A stretch of 64,000 nt of DNA, from positions 62,001 to 126,000 of the forward strand of contig JAZDHY010000018.1 of NCBI GenBank assembly GCA_043805435.1. The letters are read 5' to 3'. Both the position numbers and the translations under genes were made by a program. Positions 17,638 through 27,322 of the stretch are shown in pieces. This stretch comes from JAEXOD01 sp043805435. GTDB lineage: Bacteria > Bacteroidota > Ignavibacteria > Ignavibacteriales > Melioribacteraceae. Numbering within the stretch: the stretch's first letter is position 1; each line of letters begins with the position of its first letter. Below the pieces are notes generated by a model. The model ran no database searches, was not told the origin of the DNA, and was given only the letters and a program-made list of their open reading frames with translations.

Positions 17638-17835
17638 TGCAATTCCTTAATATATATTATTAAATATAATAAAATTTGCGGTAATTAAAAAGAAGCGTTG
17701 GTTTTCAATTTGTAAAAACAAATTAAAAACCTAACAAAAGGAAGGGAATAAATTTAATCTCTAATAAATTATCTAAGCAGTTTTCAAACAAATCATAAAA
17801 TTAAATAACAAACAAATTTAATATAAGGCTTTTTA

Positions 17836-18825
17836 TTATTTCCCTCTAATTTCTTCAACTTTTTTCTTATCATTACGTGCGCCAACATAATCACCAACTT
17901 GGTCGCGGCAGTAAGCACGATTAAGATAAGCACTAATATCTTTTGGATTAAGTTCAATTGCCTTGTCAAAATCAATAATAGCATCCTTAAACTCACCCAT
18001 TATTTTAAGTTCCAATGCCCTGTTATAATATGCAGGTGCAAAGTTGCTGTCAAGTTCAATTGCTTTATTAAAATCTTCAATCTCACCAATAATGTCACTC
18101 AAGTTCTTTTTGGCTAATCCTCTGTTAAAATACGCAGCCGTATAATTAGGATCAATTTCAATAGCTTTAGTAAAATCATTTATTGCACTTTCGTAATCTT
18201 CAACTTTCTTTTTAGCAACACCCCTATTATTATATGCAGGGGCATAATTTGGTTTTAGTTCAATTACTTTTGCAAAATCTTGAATTGCACCGGCATGATT
18301 GCCTAAGTTTTGACGTGAAATTCCTCTGTTATAATATGCCGAAACATTATTCTGGTCAACTTCAATTACTTTAGTGTAATCTGCAATTGCACCTTTAAAA
18401 TCTCCCAAATCGTATTTTTTAAATGCACTGTCAAAATAATCGGCTTTGTTAAAAACAGGTTTTTCGTATATTTTTAATTCCAAAGATTTATAAACTAAAT
18501 CAACTGCGGCTTCAAGTTGTGCTTTAAGTGTATCTATTTCTCCGCCGGCGGGAATAATCAGTTCTAAAAAGGTACGATATTTTTTAGATGGTGTTTCTTC
18601 ACTTGTTTCAATATTTTTTAATAGCTTAATAAATAATTTTTCCGGATCATCGGTTTTTAAAAACCCTCTTGCTCTTCCGCTTAAAACAAATTTTAATCCG
18701 TCAACAGGAAATTTAACAAATTCTTCAAATATCTGTTCGGATGTGCTTATATCTATTTTGCCATATTTTATCGGCTTTTCAAGTTTTATTTCAAAATTCT
18801 TTTCGTTGTTTATAGTACTTTCCAT
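17836..18825 (-). CDS. TPR-repeat protein
   Basis: A 329-residue protein with a unique N-terminal part of about 120 residues and five to six tetratricopeptide repeats from about 125 to 325. Each repeat has the W/Y-x-x-G-L/Y-A-x-x-x-x-A-x-x-x-F-x-K-A-I-E-x-P pattern, as in YAPAYNNRGVAKKKVEDYE and YTAAYFNRGLAKKNLSD. No signal peptide or transmembrane segment is seen, so a cytoplasmic protein-binding role is likely. The N-terminal half is not recognised. The upstream 343 bp to the methyltransferase (18826-19168) and the 198 bp downstream (17638-17835) are gene-free. Confidence 0.85.
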   Translation of the reverse strand: MESTINNEKNFEIKLEKPIKYGKIDISTSEQIFEEFVKFPVDGLKFVLSGRARGFLKTDDPEKLFIKLLKNIETSEETPSKKYRTFLELIIPAGGEIDTLKAQLEAAVDLVYKSLELKIYEKPVFNKADYFDSAFKKYDLGDFKGAIADYTKVIEVDQNNVSAYYNRGISRQNLGNHAGAIQDFAKVIELKPNYAPAYNNRGVAKKKVEDYESAINDFTKAIEIDPNYTAAYFNRGLAKKNLSDIIGEIEDFNKAIELDSNFAPAYYNRALELKIMGEFKDAIIDFDKAIELNPKDISAYLNRAYCRDQVGDYVGARNDKKKVEEIRGK

Positions 18826-19168
18826 TGATAACTCGTTTTAAGATGAACAAATTGTAGATTTTTCAATAAATTAAGGATTGAATGTAATAAATCTAGGTAT
18901 TTAAATTTAATAAATTTCTTATTAATAATACAATAAAAATCGATATACACTCTTTAATTTACATTTATTATTGCAAAAACTGAAACTCGTACAAAAATTA
19001 AGTCAATTGTAGTGATAAAACAATTCTGATGCAAAATTATATTAACCAATTTTTATTGTTTAACGGTATTAATTTCATATGATATTGAATATATTATCTA
19101 TAATTTATTAATTAGCTTTATTTTTTGCAATGTTCTATATTTGTTATATAAATATTGTAAGGAGTTAG
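18826..19168. other. Intergenic region between the TPR gene and the modification methyltransferase
   Basis: AT-rich sequence of 343 bp containing the upstream regions of two divergent genes. No ORF or strong inverted repeat is visible. A TATATTTG at 19136-19143 resembles the Bacteroidota -7 element TAnnTTTG, 26 bp before the methyltransferase start, but no matching TTTG sits at the expected distance, so the promoter call is weak. A purine-rich AGGAG at 19160-19164 is the probable ribosome-binding site of the methyltransferase. Confidence 0.35.
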
Positions 19169-20149
19169 TTGTTGAGATTTATTGATTTATTTGCTGGAAT
19201 TGGTGGCATTAGAATTGCTTTTGAACGTAGTGGTTGTCAATGTGTTTTTACATCCGAAATAGATAAAAATTGCCAATTAATGTATGAAACAAATTTTGGG
19301 AATAAACCTTTTGGTGATATTACTAAAATTAGTGCAAAAGAAATTCCGGATCATGATATTCTTACAGGTGGATTTCCTTGCCAATCTTTTAGTATAATTG
19401 GTAATGGACTAGGTTTTGAGGACATTAGAGGTACTTTGTTTTTCGAAATCGAAAGAATTTTAAGAGAAAAAAGACCTAAAGCGTTTTTATTAGAAAATGT
19501 CAAACAACTAACAACACATGATAGTGGAAGGACATTTAAGATTATAATTGAACATTTAAAAAATCTTAATTATTTTGTACATTATAAAGTTTTAAATGCA
19601 TTAAACTTTGGGCTTCCCCAAAAAAGAGAAAGAATTATCATCGTAGGTTTTACTGAAAACTTTCCTTTTACCTTCCCAAAGAGTGATAATAAGAAAATTA
19701 GATTAATTGATATTTTGGAACCAAATGAACTTATAGATAAAAAACATTTTTTAAGTGATTATTCAAGAGAAAAGTTTAGAAACAAACTTATCGAACAAGG
19801 AAAGTCAGACACAATTACACCAGCTATTTGGCACGAAAACAAAGGTGGCAATATCGGAATACATGATTATTCGTGTGCTTTAAGAGCTAACGGATCATAT
19901 AATTATTTAACAGTAAATGGAATCAGAAGACTTTCACCAAGAGAAATGTTTAGATTACAAGGGTTTCCGGATACTTATAAAATAGTTGTTTCTGATGTGC
20001 AAGCACGAAAGCAAGCGGGAAACAGTGTTGCTATTACCCTTATTGAAGCTGTTGCTAAATCAATGCTTGAAGCAATGCAAAAAGAACCAAATTACGAAAT
20101 AGAACATCCAAATCTTTTTAACTTTAATTTACAGGCTTCTTCATGGTAA
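19169..20149 (+). CDS. C5-cytosine DNA methyltransferase
   Basis: A 326-residue C5 methyltransferase. The conserved motifs are in order: I DLFAGIGGIR (6-15), IV GGFPCQSFS with catalytic C71, VI LLENVKQL (E109-N110-V111), VIII QKRERIIIVGF (151-161), and X QAGNSVAITLIEA near the end. A target-recognition region of about 100 residues lies between VIII and IX. The start is a TTG; 19169 and 19172 are both TTG, and the second is better spaced from the AGGAG at 19160-19164. The gene overlaps the next by 7 bp, so the two are probably translationally coupled. It protects host DNA from the paired nuclease. Confidence 0.95.
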   Translation: MLRFIDLFAGIGGIRIAFERSGCQCVFTSEIDKNCQLMYETNFGNKPFGDITKISAKEIPDHDILTGGFPCQSFSIIGNGLGFEDIRGTLFFEIERILREKRPKAFLLENVKQLTTHDSGRTFKIIIEHLKNLNYFVHYKVLNALNFGLPQKRERIIIVGFTENFPFTFPKSDNKKIRLIDILEPNELIDKKHFLSDYSREKFRNKLIEQGKSDTITPAIWHENKGGNIGIHDYSCALRANGSYNYLTVNGIRRLSPREMFRLQGFPDTYKIVVSDVQARKQAGNSVAITLIEAVAKSMLEAMQKEPNYEIEHPNLFNFNLQASSW

Positions 20150-21207
20150 AGATTTTCAATCCTAAAGAGAGATTAGACAGTATTATTGCTAAATCAAGAG
20201 TACATCTTTATAAACCAATTCAAATTGCGGAAATTCTATATCACCATCGAGCGGAAAACGATGTTGATTTTAAGGACTTAGCCTCTTTCCGCAATATCTC
20301 AAAGAAATGGAGAGACGATGTTTCAATTTTACTTGTTGGTAAAAAAAGCACATCAAGTCAAAAATTTCAAGATAATTTATTCGATGACAACGCAATGCCA
20401 CTTGAAGCTTTAGAAGAATTGGGTGAATTTAATAAAACAAATGGAGGTTTAGTTGAAGCCTACATTTACAATTCATTATTGGAAAGATTATCTTCTGTAA
20501 ACGATATTGCGAAATATATAAGTAATTCCTCAGCAGAAACTTTTTCTTTAATCAGAACTGTTGACACTTTTATAAACAGTCCAGGTCTTCATAGAAGTAT
20601 TGACAAAATGTATGAAATTCTAGTCTATGCTCTTTTTGATACTATTGTTAGGACATTAAGAGCAAAAGTAACAATAGAAATTGAAAACAAGGATACAGAC
20701 ATCTTAGAAGATTTCGATTTATTTATAAAAACAGTTATTGGTATAAGTTCACAAAATCCTAAACTGTCTATGCCTGCTGCACTATATAGAGTTGGGGTTA
20801 CCAATGCAGCTGATAGAGGGATCGATATGTGGGCAAATTTTGGCCCAGCTATTCAAATCAAACACATTTCACTTACACTAAAAATAGCCGAAGGTATTGT
20901 AGATAGTATTTCAGCTGATAAAATTGTAATAGTATGCATTGATAGCGAAAGAGATGTTATTATTACTTTATTGGATCAGATTGGATGGCATGAAAGAATA
21001 CAAGGTATAATTACTCTTAGTAATTTAGATGAATGGTATAGATTATGCTTAGGGGAAAGATATCGTAATTCTTTAGGGTTAAATTTATTAAGCGATTTAA
21101 GAAAAGAATTTAATGCTGAATTTCCTTCCATTAATGAGCTAGAGCCTTTTATGAAAGAACGCAAGTATAATGAAATTATTATTCCTTCAAATTGGACTGT
21201 CGCCTAA
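20143..21207 (+). CDS. Type II restriction endonuclease, probable HaeII family
   Basis: A 354-residue protein following the methyltransferase with a 7-bp overlap, the usual restriction partner position. The region GVTNAADRGIDMWANFGPAIQIKH looks like a PD-(D/E)XK core, with D228 and the Q238-I-K240 pair spaced as in D-x9-QxK. From recall, this segment resembles the HaeII-like family (RGCGCY specificity), but I could not run a search. Endonucleases diverge fast, so the family is only probable. The gene is AT-rich like its neighbours, giving no compositional sign of recent transfer. If it were not HaeII-like, it would still most likely be the cognate nuclease. Confidence 0.7.
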   Translation: MVKIFNPKERLDSIIAKSRVHLYKPIQIAEILYHHRAENDVDFKDLASFRNISKKWRDDVSILLVGKKSTSSQKFQDNLFDDNAMPLEALEELGEFNKTNGGLVEAYIYNSLLERLSSVNDIAKYISNSSAETFSLIRTVDTFINSPGLHRSIDKMYEILVYALFDTIVRTLRAKVTIEIENKDTDILEDFDLFIKTVIGISSQNPKLSMPAALYRVGVTNAADRGIDMWANFGPAIQIKHISLTLKIAEGIVDSISADKIVIVCIDSERDVIITLLDQIGWHERIQGIITLSNLDEWYRLCLGERYRNSLGLNLLSDLRKEFNAEFPSINELEPFMKERKYNEIIIPSNWTVA

Positions 21208-21368
21208 ATTTTTAATTTACACCTTAAAATTAAATGAGCTATTTATCTCTAATCAACTCTCTAATTTTACCTTTTACTAAATGAAACAAGTCACACCTTT
21301 CAATTAAGTTATATTTTTTTTATATTTATTATAGAAATGTAGTTATTTGTTTAAATGGATTGTAAAAT

Positions 21369-23087
21369 ATGTCATTATTAAGACCAAAATTATTTGATAC
21401 ATTAAAAAATTATACTAAAAAACAGTTTATTGCTGATGCTACCGCCGGAGTAATTGTAGGTATTGTTGCATTACCATTAGCCATTGCGTTTGGTATAGCA
21501 AGTGGTGTAACCCCGGAAAAAGGAATTATTACGGCAATTATTGCAGGTTTTTTTATTTCCGCATTGGGCGGAAGCCGAGTGCAGATTGGCGGACCTACCG
21601 GTGCTTTTATTATAATTGTATATGGAATTGTTCAAACCTATGGAACAACCGGACTAGCTATTGCAACAATTATGGCGGGAATAATATTAGTAATAATGGG
21701 ATTTGCTAAGTTCGGTTCTTTAATTAAATTTATTCCGTACCCTGTAGTGGTTGGTTTTACCAGCGGTATAGCATTATTAATATTTTCAACACAGGTTAAA
21801 GATTTTTTTGGACTTCAGATTCAAAAAGTGCCTTCGGAATTTCATGAAAAATGGATGGCTTATTTTGGAGCATATTCATCTGTTAATTATTATGTATTTG
21901 GAATTGCACTATTAGCTTTATTAATAATGATTTATTGGCCCAAAATAACACACCGCGTTCCCGGTTCGCTTGTAGCAATAATTGTAACTACTGTATTGGT
22001 AATAGTTTTTAAGTTACCGGTTGATACTATAGGAAGTCGATTTGGCGAAATATCTTCCAGTATTCCATCTCCTGCTTCTTTTGAAATAAATTTAAGTGTA
22101 ATAAAGAATTTAATTGGCCCGGCAATGGTTATTGCTATTTTGGCTGCAATTGAATCGCTTCTATCGGCTGTAGTGGCAGATGGTATGATTGGGGGCAGAC
22201 ACAGAAGTAATATGGAATTGATTGCACAAGGTTTGGCTAACATTATAACTCCAATTTTTGGCGGAATACCTGCAACAGGTGCAATTGCAAGAACTGCTAC
22301 CAACATTAAAAATGGCGGAAGAACACCTGTTGCCGGCATTATACACGCCCTTACACTTTTGCTAATTATGTTGTTTTTTGGAAGTTATGCAAAATTAATC
22401 CCAATGGCTACATTAGCTTCTATACTTATTATTGTAGCTTATAATATGAGCGAATGGCGAACATTTAAGTCGTTATTAAAAAGTCCCAGAAGTGACGTTG
22501 CAGTATTATTAACAACTTTCTTTTTAACGGTTGTGTTCGATTTAACCGTTGCTATAGAAATTGGAATGATTTTAGCAGTATTATTATTTATGAAACGAAT
22601 GGCAGAAGTAACTAATGTAAGCGTAATAACCAGAGAGCTTGAAGACCAGGAAGATTTACCTGATTCCAACTCAATAGATAAAAAACAGATACCTGAAGGT
22701 GTTGAAGTATTTGAAATTAACGGACCGTTTTTCTTTGGTGCTGCAAAAAAATTCAAAGACCAAATGTTAAAAGTTGAAGAACCGCCAAAGGTTAGAATTA
22801 TTCGTATGCGTAACGTACCGGCAATTGATGCAACGGGATTGCAGACATTAAAAGAATTTTACAAAGACGCAAAAAAACAAAAAACTTTTATGATACTTTC
22901 GGGAGTACATACACAGCCATTATTTGCAATGACACACGCCGGAATATTGGATCTTTATGGAGAAGATAACATTTTTGGAAATATTGACGATTCACTTGAT
23001 AGAGCAAGAGAATTAATAGGATTGCCAAAAATTGGAAGACCGGAAGATTTTACACCAACAGTAAAAAGAGATTTAACCAAGTTATAA
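21369..23087 (+). CDS. SulP-family anion transporter with C-terminal STAS domain
   Basis: A 572-residue inner-membrane transporter of the SulP/SLC26 family, which moves sulfate, bicarbonate or other anions. It starts with the cytoplasmic stretch KKQFIADATAGVIVGIVALPLAIAFGIASG, where ALPLAIAF is typical, followed by about 12-14 transmembrane segments. The STAS domain covers about residues 440-550 (EVFEINGPFFFGAAKKF, then AIDATGLQTLKEF with the DxTG regulatory-type loop). The anion cannot be read from the sequence; bicarbonate or sulfate are the main choices. It is followed by an EIIA-Ntr-like gene 28 bp downstream and then by an Ehr-type complex, all on the plus strand. This linkage suggests joint regulation. 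Confidence 0.92.
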   Translation: MSLLRPKLFDTLKNYTKKQFIADATAGVIVGIVALPLAIAFGIASGVTPEKGIITAIIAGFFISALGGSRVQIGGPTGAFIIIVYGIVQTYGTTGLAIATIMAGIILVIMGFAKFGSLIKFIPYPVVVGFTSGIALLIFSTQVKDFFGLQIQKVPSEFHEKWMAYFGAYSSVNYYVFGIALLALLIMIYWPKITHRVPGSLVAIIVTTVLVIVFKLPVDTIGSRFGEISSSIPSPASFEINLSVIKNLIGPAMVIAILAAIESLLSAVVADGMIGGRHRSNMELIAQGLANIITPIFGGIPATGAIARTATNIKNGGRTPVAGIIHALTLLLIMLFFGSYAKLIPMATLASILIIVAYNMSEWRTFKSLLKSPRSDVAVLLTTFFLTVVFDLTVAIEIGMILAVLLFMKRMAEVTNVSVITRELEDQEDLPDSNSIDKKQIPEGVEVFEINGPFFFGAAKKFKDQMLKVEEPPKVRIIRMRNVPAIDATGLQTLKEFYKDAKKQKTFMILSGVHTQPLFAMTHAGILDLYGEDNIFGNIDDSLDRARELIGLPKIGRPEDFTPTVKRDLTKL

Positions 23088-23115
23088 TTTTTAATAAAAC
23101 TCTTAAGGAAAAGTA

Positions 23116-23793
23116 GTGGATTTAATTACAAAAGATATTTCTCATTTATTAATAAAAACCGAAAAAGAGATTCAACAGTTAATAAAAAAGAAAGAAATTC
23201 CTTTCCAACTTATTCAAGATAAAGTAGTTTTTAACAAACAACAAATAATTGAATGGGCATTAAGCAAAAACCTTCCAATTAACGTTTCAGGTCATAAAAA
23301 ACTAAGCGAATATCATATTGAAACAGTAAGCACTCTTCTTGATAAAGATTCTTTTCATTATAAAAGCGATCTGGATGAACTCTCTTACATCAAACAAATG
23401 GTTTTGCAGATTAATTTGGACAAAAACGTTGATAGAGAAATTATTGTTCAATTACTTAAAAGCAGAGAATCCATGATGAGTACTGCTATTGGAAATGGAA
23501 TAAGCCTGCCTCATCCTCGAGTTCCTTTAATGGTAGGCAAAAACAAACCGATAATAAATTTCTTTTTTGCTAATAAACCACTTAACTTAAATTCTATTGA
23601 TGGTAAACCGGTTCATACTTTTATTCTTCTTATTTCCCAAACAATTAAACAACACCTAAGTTTAATTGCTCATTTAAGTTTCCTCCTTTCAAATGAAACT
23701 TTTCGTTTTGCCTTGGAAAATAGGCTTGATTACAAAGAAATATTAGTTATTATAAAAAAAATTGAGGAAGGCAGAAGTAAAATTAATGAGTGA
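23116..23793 (+). CDS. EIIA-Ntr-like phosphotransferase-domain protein with N-terminal helical DNA-binding-like domain
   Basis: A 225-residue protein starting at GTG, with AAGGAA just upstream. Residues 1-55 look like an excisionase/MerR-type winged helix (KTEKEIQQLIKKKEIPFQLI, then FNKQQIIEWAL). Residues 70-225 form a PTS EIIA type 2 (PtsN-like) domain, with the phosphorylatable H133 in GNGISLPHPRVPL. EIIA-Ntr proteins are usually regulators and not sugar carriers, and control ion transporters and stress responses. It sits between a SulP transporter and a complex I-like operon, and its 3-prime end overlaps the start of the next gene by 8 bp. Its likely job is to regulate one or both neighbours; that is inference. 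Confidence 0.85.
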   Translation: MDLITKDISHLLIKTEKEIQQLIKKKEIPFQLIQDKVVFNKQQIIEWALSKNLPINVSGHKKLSEYHIETVSTLLDKDSFHYKSDLDELSYIKQMVLQINLDKNVDREIIVQLLKSRESMMSTAIGNGISLPHPRVPLMVGKNKPIINFFFANKPLNLNSIDGKPVHTFILLISQTIKQHLSLIAHLSFLLSNETFRFALENRLDYKEILVIIKKIEEGRSKINE

Positions 23794-25768
23794 GTTATTT
23801 CAGCAGGGCAATAATTTATTATTTACGGCATTTGTAATTCAATTATTTGCAATTGCTTTTACTTTTTTTAAAAACGATAAGAAGGCAATATTTGCTACAA
23901 ATATTGTTTTAATATTTGGTTTGTGTCTGGGATTAATATCTACATTATCCTCTGCTCTTTTTTCTTCCGGTTTAATTTCCTCAAATCAAATCTTTTCAAA
24001 TTGGATTCGTTTAGACGGGTTAAGTTTATATTTTTTATTTATTATTCAGCTTGTTGCAATACCAACAACAATTTACAATTTATCATATCTCCCTTTTTAT
24101 ATCGAAAAAAAACGGTCACTTAAAAGTTTTATGACCTTTTACATTTTGTTAATAATTTCAACCCAAATTATTGTAATTGCAAATCAATCGATATTGTTTT
24201 TAGTAAGCTGGGAAATTATGAGTATTACAGCATACCTTTCAATGCTTTTAGAAAAAGAAAAAGAAGAAGTTCAGCATGGCAGTTTTTACTTTTTTGTTGT
24301 TTCACATGTAATAATATTTATTTTGTATATATTATTCTTTTTACTTCATAATCAAACTAACAGCTGGTTTTTTAGCGATTATCATATATTATTTTCTGAA
24401 GGATCTGTTGTTTCATTAATTTTTATATTATCATTTTTAGGGTTTGGTATTAAGGCCGGGTTTATGCCTTTTCATTTTTGGCTGCCTCAGGCACATCCAA
24501 TTGCTCCTACTGTTATCAGCTCTTTTCTTTCCGGAGTTTTAATAAAAGCAGGTATTTACGGTATTTTTAGAACATACTTATTTATTAAACCCGTTCCTGA
24601 ATGGTGCGGCTGGTTAGTGCTTATTATTAGTATTATAAGTGCAATTTTTGGAGTTTGGTATGCTCTTGCCCAACACGATATAAAACGGCTGCTTGCGTAT
24701 CATTCAGTAGAAAATATTGGAATTATAGGGATAGGTATTGGTATTGGTTTTATCGGTTCGGCAAATAATTTACCTGCTGTTGAAGTACTCGGTTTTGGCG
24801 GGGCATTATTACATACTCTTAATCATGCAATATTTAAAAGTCTTTTATTTATAGGCAGCGGAATCGTTTATCAAAATCTTGGGACAAGAAATATTGAATT
24901 AATGGGTGGAATAGTCCATAAGGCTAAATATATTTCAATACTTTTTTTGATTGGATCCGTTGCAATTTGCGGACTTCCTCCGTTTAACGGATTTATTTCG
25001 GAGTTTGTTATATATATGGGATTTTTCAAAACTGCAAACGAGTTAACAAATTATTATCCAATTATTATGTTAATGTTTGTTGTTGGGCTGGCATTTGTAG
25101 GTGGTTTGGCAGTTGCTTGTTTTACAAAAGTTAATTCCATTATGTTTTTAGGTACGGAAAGAAAAGAAATTAAACATTTTTCTACTTCGGTTTATGATTA
25201 CATATCGCTTGGTATTTTATCATTTTTTTGTGTGTTTATAGGCTTTTATCCCCAGCCTTTTGTTGGAATTGTAAATAAAGTAATTATTTCGGATTTTATT
25301 ACAGGCACTCAATCCCCTGTTTTAATAAACATTAACTGGTTCTATTTTACAACAATATTTTCAGTTATTACAATCAGCGTTATTATTTTATATTGGATAA
25401 AATTAAAAATTGAAAAAAAATACGGCAGAAGAACAGCAGATGCGTGGGGTTGCGGATATGAGAATCTCAACTCCAGAATGCAATACACAGCATCGTCATT
25501 TGCTGATGAATTAAATTCTATATCACAGGCTGTTTTGGTATATCATAAAGATGTTGAAGTTTCGGAAACTGCATTTCCAAAAACGTCAAAGTTTGAAAGC
25601 CACTCCAATGATTTTGTTGACAGCAAAATTGTGTTTCCATTGTTTAATATTTTAAAGTATATCACATCAAAATTAGATTTTTTAAGTCAAACCGATATAC
25701 GTTATTATGTTGCTTTTATTTTAATTAGTATAATATTTTATAGTATAATAGCTTTTTTATGGGTATAG
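23786..25768 (+). CDS. hyfB: HyfB-like antiporter-type membrane subunit (NuoL/ND5 family) of an Ehr-type complex
   Basis: A 660-residue membrane protein with about 15-16 predicted transmembrane segments. I choose the ATG at 23786, which overlaps the EIIA stop as ATGAGTGA, over a TTG eight codons upstream. It has NuoL-type proton channel sequence: LFLVSWEIMSITAYLSMLLE, KAGFMPFHFWLPQAHPIAPT, ALAQHDIKRLLAYHSVENIG and LNHAIFKSLLFIGSG. These include the conserved Lys and His residues of the ion path. The C-terminal GRRTADAWGCGYENLNSRMQYTASS is typical of HyfB/HycC. In group 4 complexes, this subunit conducts protons or sodium. It is the first of six Ehr genes; the next overlaps by 10 bp. Confidence 0.9.
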   Translation: MSELFQQGNNLLFTAFVIQLFAIAFTFFKNDKKAIFATNIVLIFGLCLGLISTLSSALFSSGLISSNQIFSNWIRLDGLSLYFLFIIQLVAIPTTIYNLSYLPFYIEKKRSLKSFMTFYILLIISTQIIVIANQSILFLVSWEIMSITAYLSMLLEKEKEEVQHGSFYFFVVSHVIIFILYILFFLLHNQTNSWFFSDYHILFSEGSVVSLIFILSFLGFGIKAGFMPFHFWLPQAHPIAPTVISSFLSGVLIKAGIYGIFRTYLFIKPVPEWCGWLVLIISIISAIFGVWYALAQHDIKRLLAYHSVENIGIIGIGIGIGFIGSANNLPAVEVLGFGGALLHTLNHAIFKSLLFIGSGIVYQNLGTRNIELMGGIVHKAKYISILFLIGSVAICGLPPFNGFISEFVIYMGFFKTANELTNYYPIIMLMFVVGLAFVGGLAVACFTKVNSIMFLGTERKEIKHFSTSVYDYISLGILSFFCVFIGFYPQPFVGIVNKVIISDFITGTQSPVLININWFYFTTIFSVITISVIILYWIKLKIEKKYGRRTADAWGCGYENLNSRMQYTASSFADELNSISQAVLVYHKDVEVSETAFPKTSKFESHSNDFVDSKIVFPLFNILKYITSKLDFLSQTDIRYYVAFILISIIFYSIIAFLWV

Positions 25769-26682
25769 ACATTTTACAAGGAATTTTAGCAGTTATAGTA
25801 ATATTGGGTGTTGCCCCATTATTTGCGGGAATTGTAAACAAACAAAAAGCCATTTTAACAGGTAGAATTGGTGCCCCTATTTTGCAACCTTATTTTGATT
25901 TACAAAAATTAGGTAAAAAAGAGACCATTAATGCAAAAGGCTCTTCTTTTATTAGTCGTTTGGCCCCTTTGTTAAATTTAATTACAATGATAATTGCCGC
26001 AGCTATGCTGCCTGTTGGGTTTTGGAGACCACTAATTAGTTTTGATGGTGATATTATTTTATTTGCTTATATTTTAGGATTAGGAAGATTTTTCCAAATT
26101 TTAGCCGCAATGGATATTGGGAGTTCGTTTGAAGGAATGGGTGCTTCACGAGAAGCAACATTTGCATTGTTTGCAGAGCCGATTTTCTTTTTTACAATAG
26201 GAAGTATTGCTTTTATAAGCGGGTTGACTTCATTATTTGATATTTACCATTCCATTCAGCTTAATAATGTTTTGTACATTGTATTTATTGTAATCTGCTC
26301 AATGTCTGTCTTTTTATTGGCAGTTACCGAATGCTCCAGAATGCCGGTGGATGACCCCAATACTCATCTTGAACTTACAATGATACATGAAGTAATGATA
26401 CTTGATAATTCAGGCATCGATTTATTTATTTATCAATATTCAAGCTATATCAAATTATTTATTTATGCTGTTTTAGAAATATCTTTTTTCTATCCGCTAA
26501 GCAGCCAGAGCTATATTTTGGGAATTTTAATTTTTATTTCCGGAAGTTTAGCAATTACTTTTGTGTTGGGTGTTGTAGAAACAATTACTTCAAGATATAA
26601 GATGAAAAATATTCCACAATATTTGTTATTTGCAACAGCTATTGGAATATTAAATTTGTTAATTTATACGTTTACAAAATGA
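25759..26682 (+). CDS. hyfC: HyfC/NuoH-like membrane subunit
   Basis: A 307-residue membrane protein of the NuoH/HyfC family with about eight transmembrane segments. The family features are GAPILQPYFDLQKLGKKE near 35-52 and a loop with EPIFFFTIGS and TECSRMPVDDPNTHLELTMIHE. The last motif is the NuoH-type quinone/electron-transfer-arm contact, where D/E residues are conserved. It anchors the peripheral redox arm and links it to the antiporter subunits. The start overlaps the hyfB end by 10 bp and the next gene begins 7 bp later, so translation is coupled. Confidence 0.92.
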   Translation: MGIDILQGILAVIVILGVAPLFAGIVNKQKAILTGRIGAPILQPYFDLQKLGKKETINAKGSSFISRLAPLLNLITMIIAAAMLPVGFWRPLISFDGDIILFAYILGLGRFFQILAAMDIGSSFEGMGASREATFALFAEPIFFFTIGSIAFISGLTSLFDIYHSIQLNNVLYIVFIVICSMSVFLLAVTECSRMPVDDPNTHLELTMIHEVMILDNSGIDLFIYQYSSYIKLFIYAVLEISFFYPLSSQSYILGILIFISGSLAITFVLGVVETITSRYKMKNIPQYLLFATAIGILNLLIYTFTK

Positions 26683-26689
26683 GTACTGT

Positions 26690-27322
26690 ATGTACAATGT
26701 TTTAAGTATACTTTTTTGTTTAACATTATTTTATGTTGCCATTACTTCACGAGTAAAAGCATATGTAAATATTTTAAGAGTGCAGGGATTAATATTGGCA
26801 ATTTTGCTTATGATTCCTTTTATTTATAATTTTTCTATTTATGGTATAATTTTACCTGCTACTATTTTGCTTGTTAAAGTTTATCTTATTCCACGTTATG
26901 TTAATAAAGTTATTTTAGACCTTGATATTAAAAGGCGTATTGAACCTTCAATTCAGCCGATGGTTTTTTTTCCGCTGGTTATTGCATCTATGATTGTAAT
27001 ATTTATTACTTCAAGCGTTTTATCTAAAAGTACCGAACTTGATGTTATTCCTTTTGCTTCCGGTTTTTCGGCAATTGTTGTTGGCATCTATGTAATTATG
27101 TTTAGGAAAAAACTTATTGTTCATGTGTGCGGTTTTTTAATTTTAGAGAATGGAATATTTTTATTCAGTTCGGCTGTTGCTTCAGAAATGCCGATGATGA
27201 TTGAACTGGGAACTTTACTTGACGTGTTTGTTGTGGTGTTTTTAATGGGCATAGCCTTAAACGGAATCCGCAGTACATTTGAAGGATTTGAAGTTAAGCA
27301 CCTTGGGAGGTTAAAAGACTGA
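26690..27322 (+). CDS. hyfE: HyfE-like membrane subunit
   Basis: A 210-residue protein with about six transmembrane helices, matching hydrogenase-4 component E (HyfE). Its second half is related to NuoK/MnhC, with FLILENGIFLFSSAVASEMPMMIELGTLLDVFVVVFLMG containing the two conserved membrane glutamates (E in LENG and E in IELG) that take part in ion translocation. The stop at 27322 is directly joined to the start of the next gene. This fused small-subunit form is seen in hydrogenase-4 and Ehr complexes and not in standard complex I. Confidence 0.88.
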   Translation: MYNVLSILFCLTLFYVAITSRVKAYVNILRVQGLILAILLMIPFIYNFSIYGIILPATILLVKVYLIPRYVNKVILDLDIKRRIEPSIQPMVFFPLVIASMIVIFITSSVLSKSTELDVIPFASGFSAIVVGIYVIMFRKKLIVHVCGFLILENGIFLFSSAVASEMPMMIELGTLLDVFVVVFLMGIALNGIRSTFEGFEVKHLGRLKD

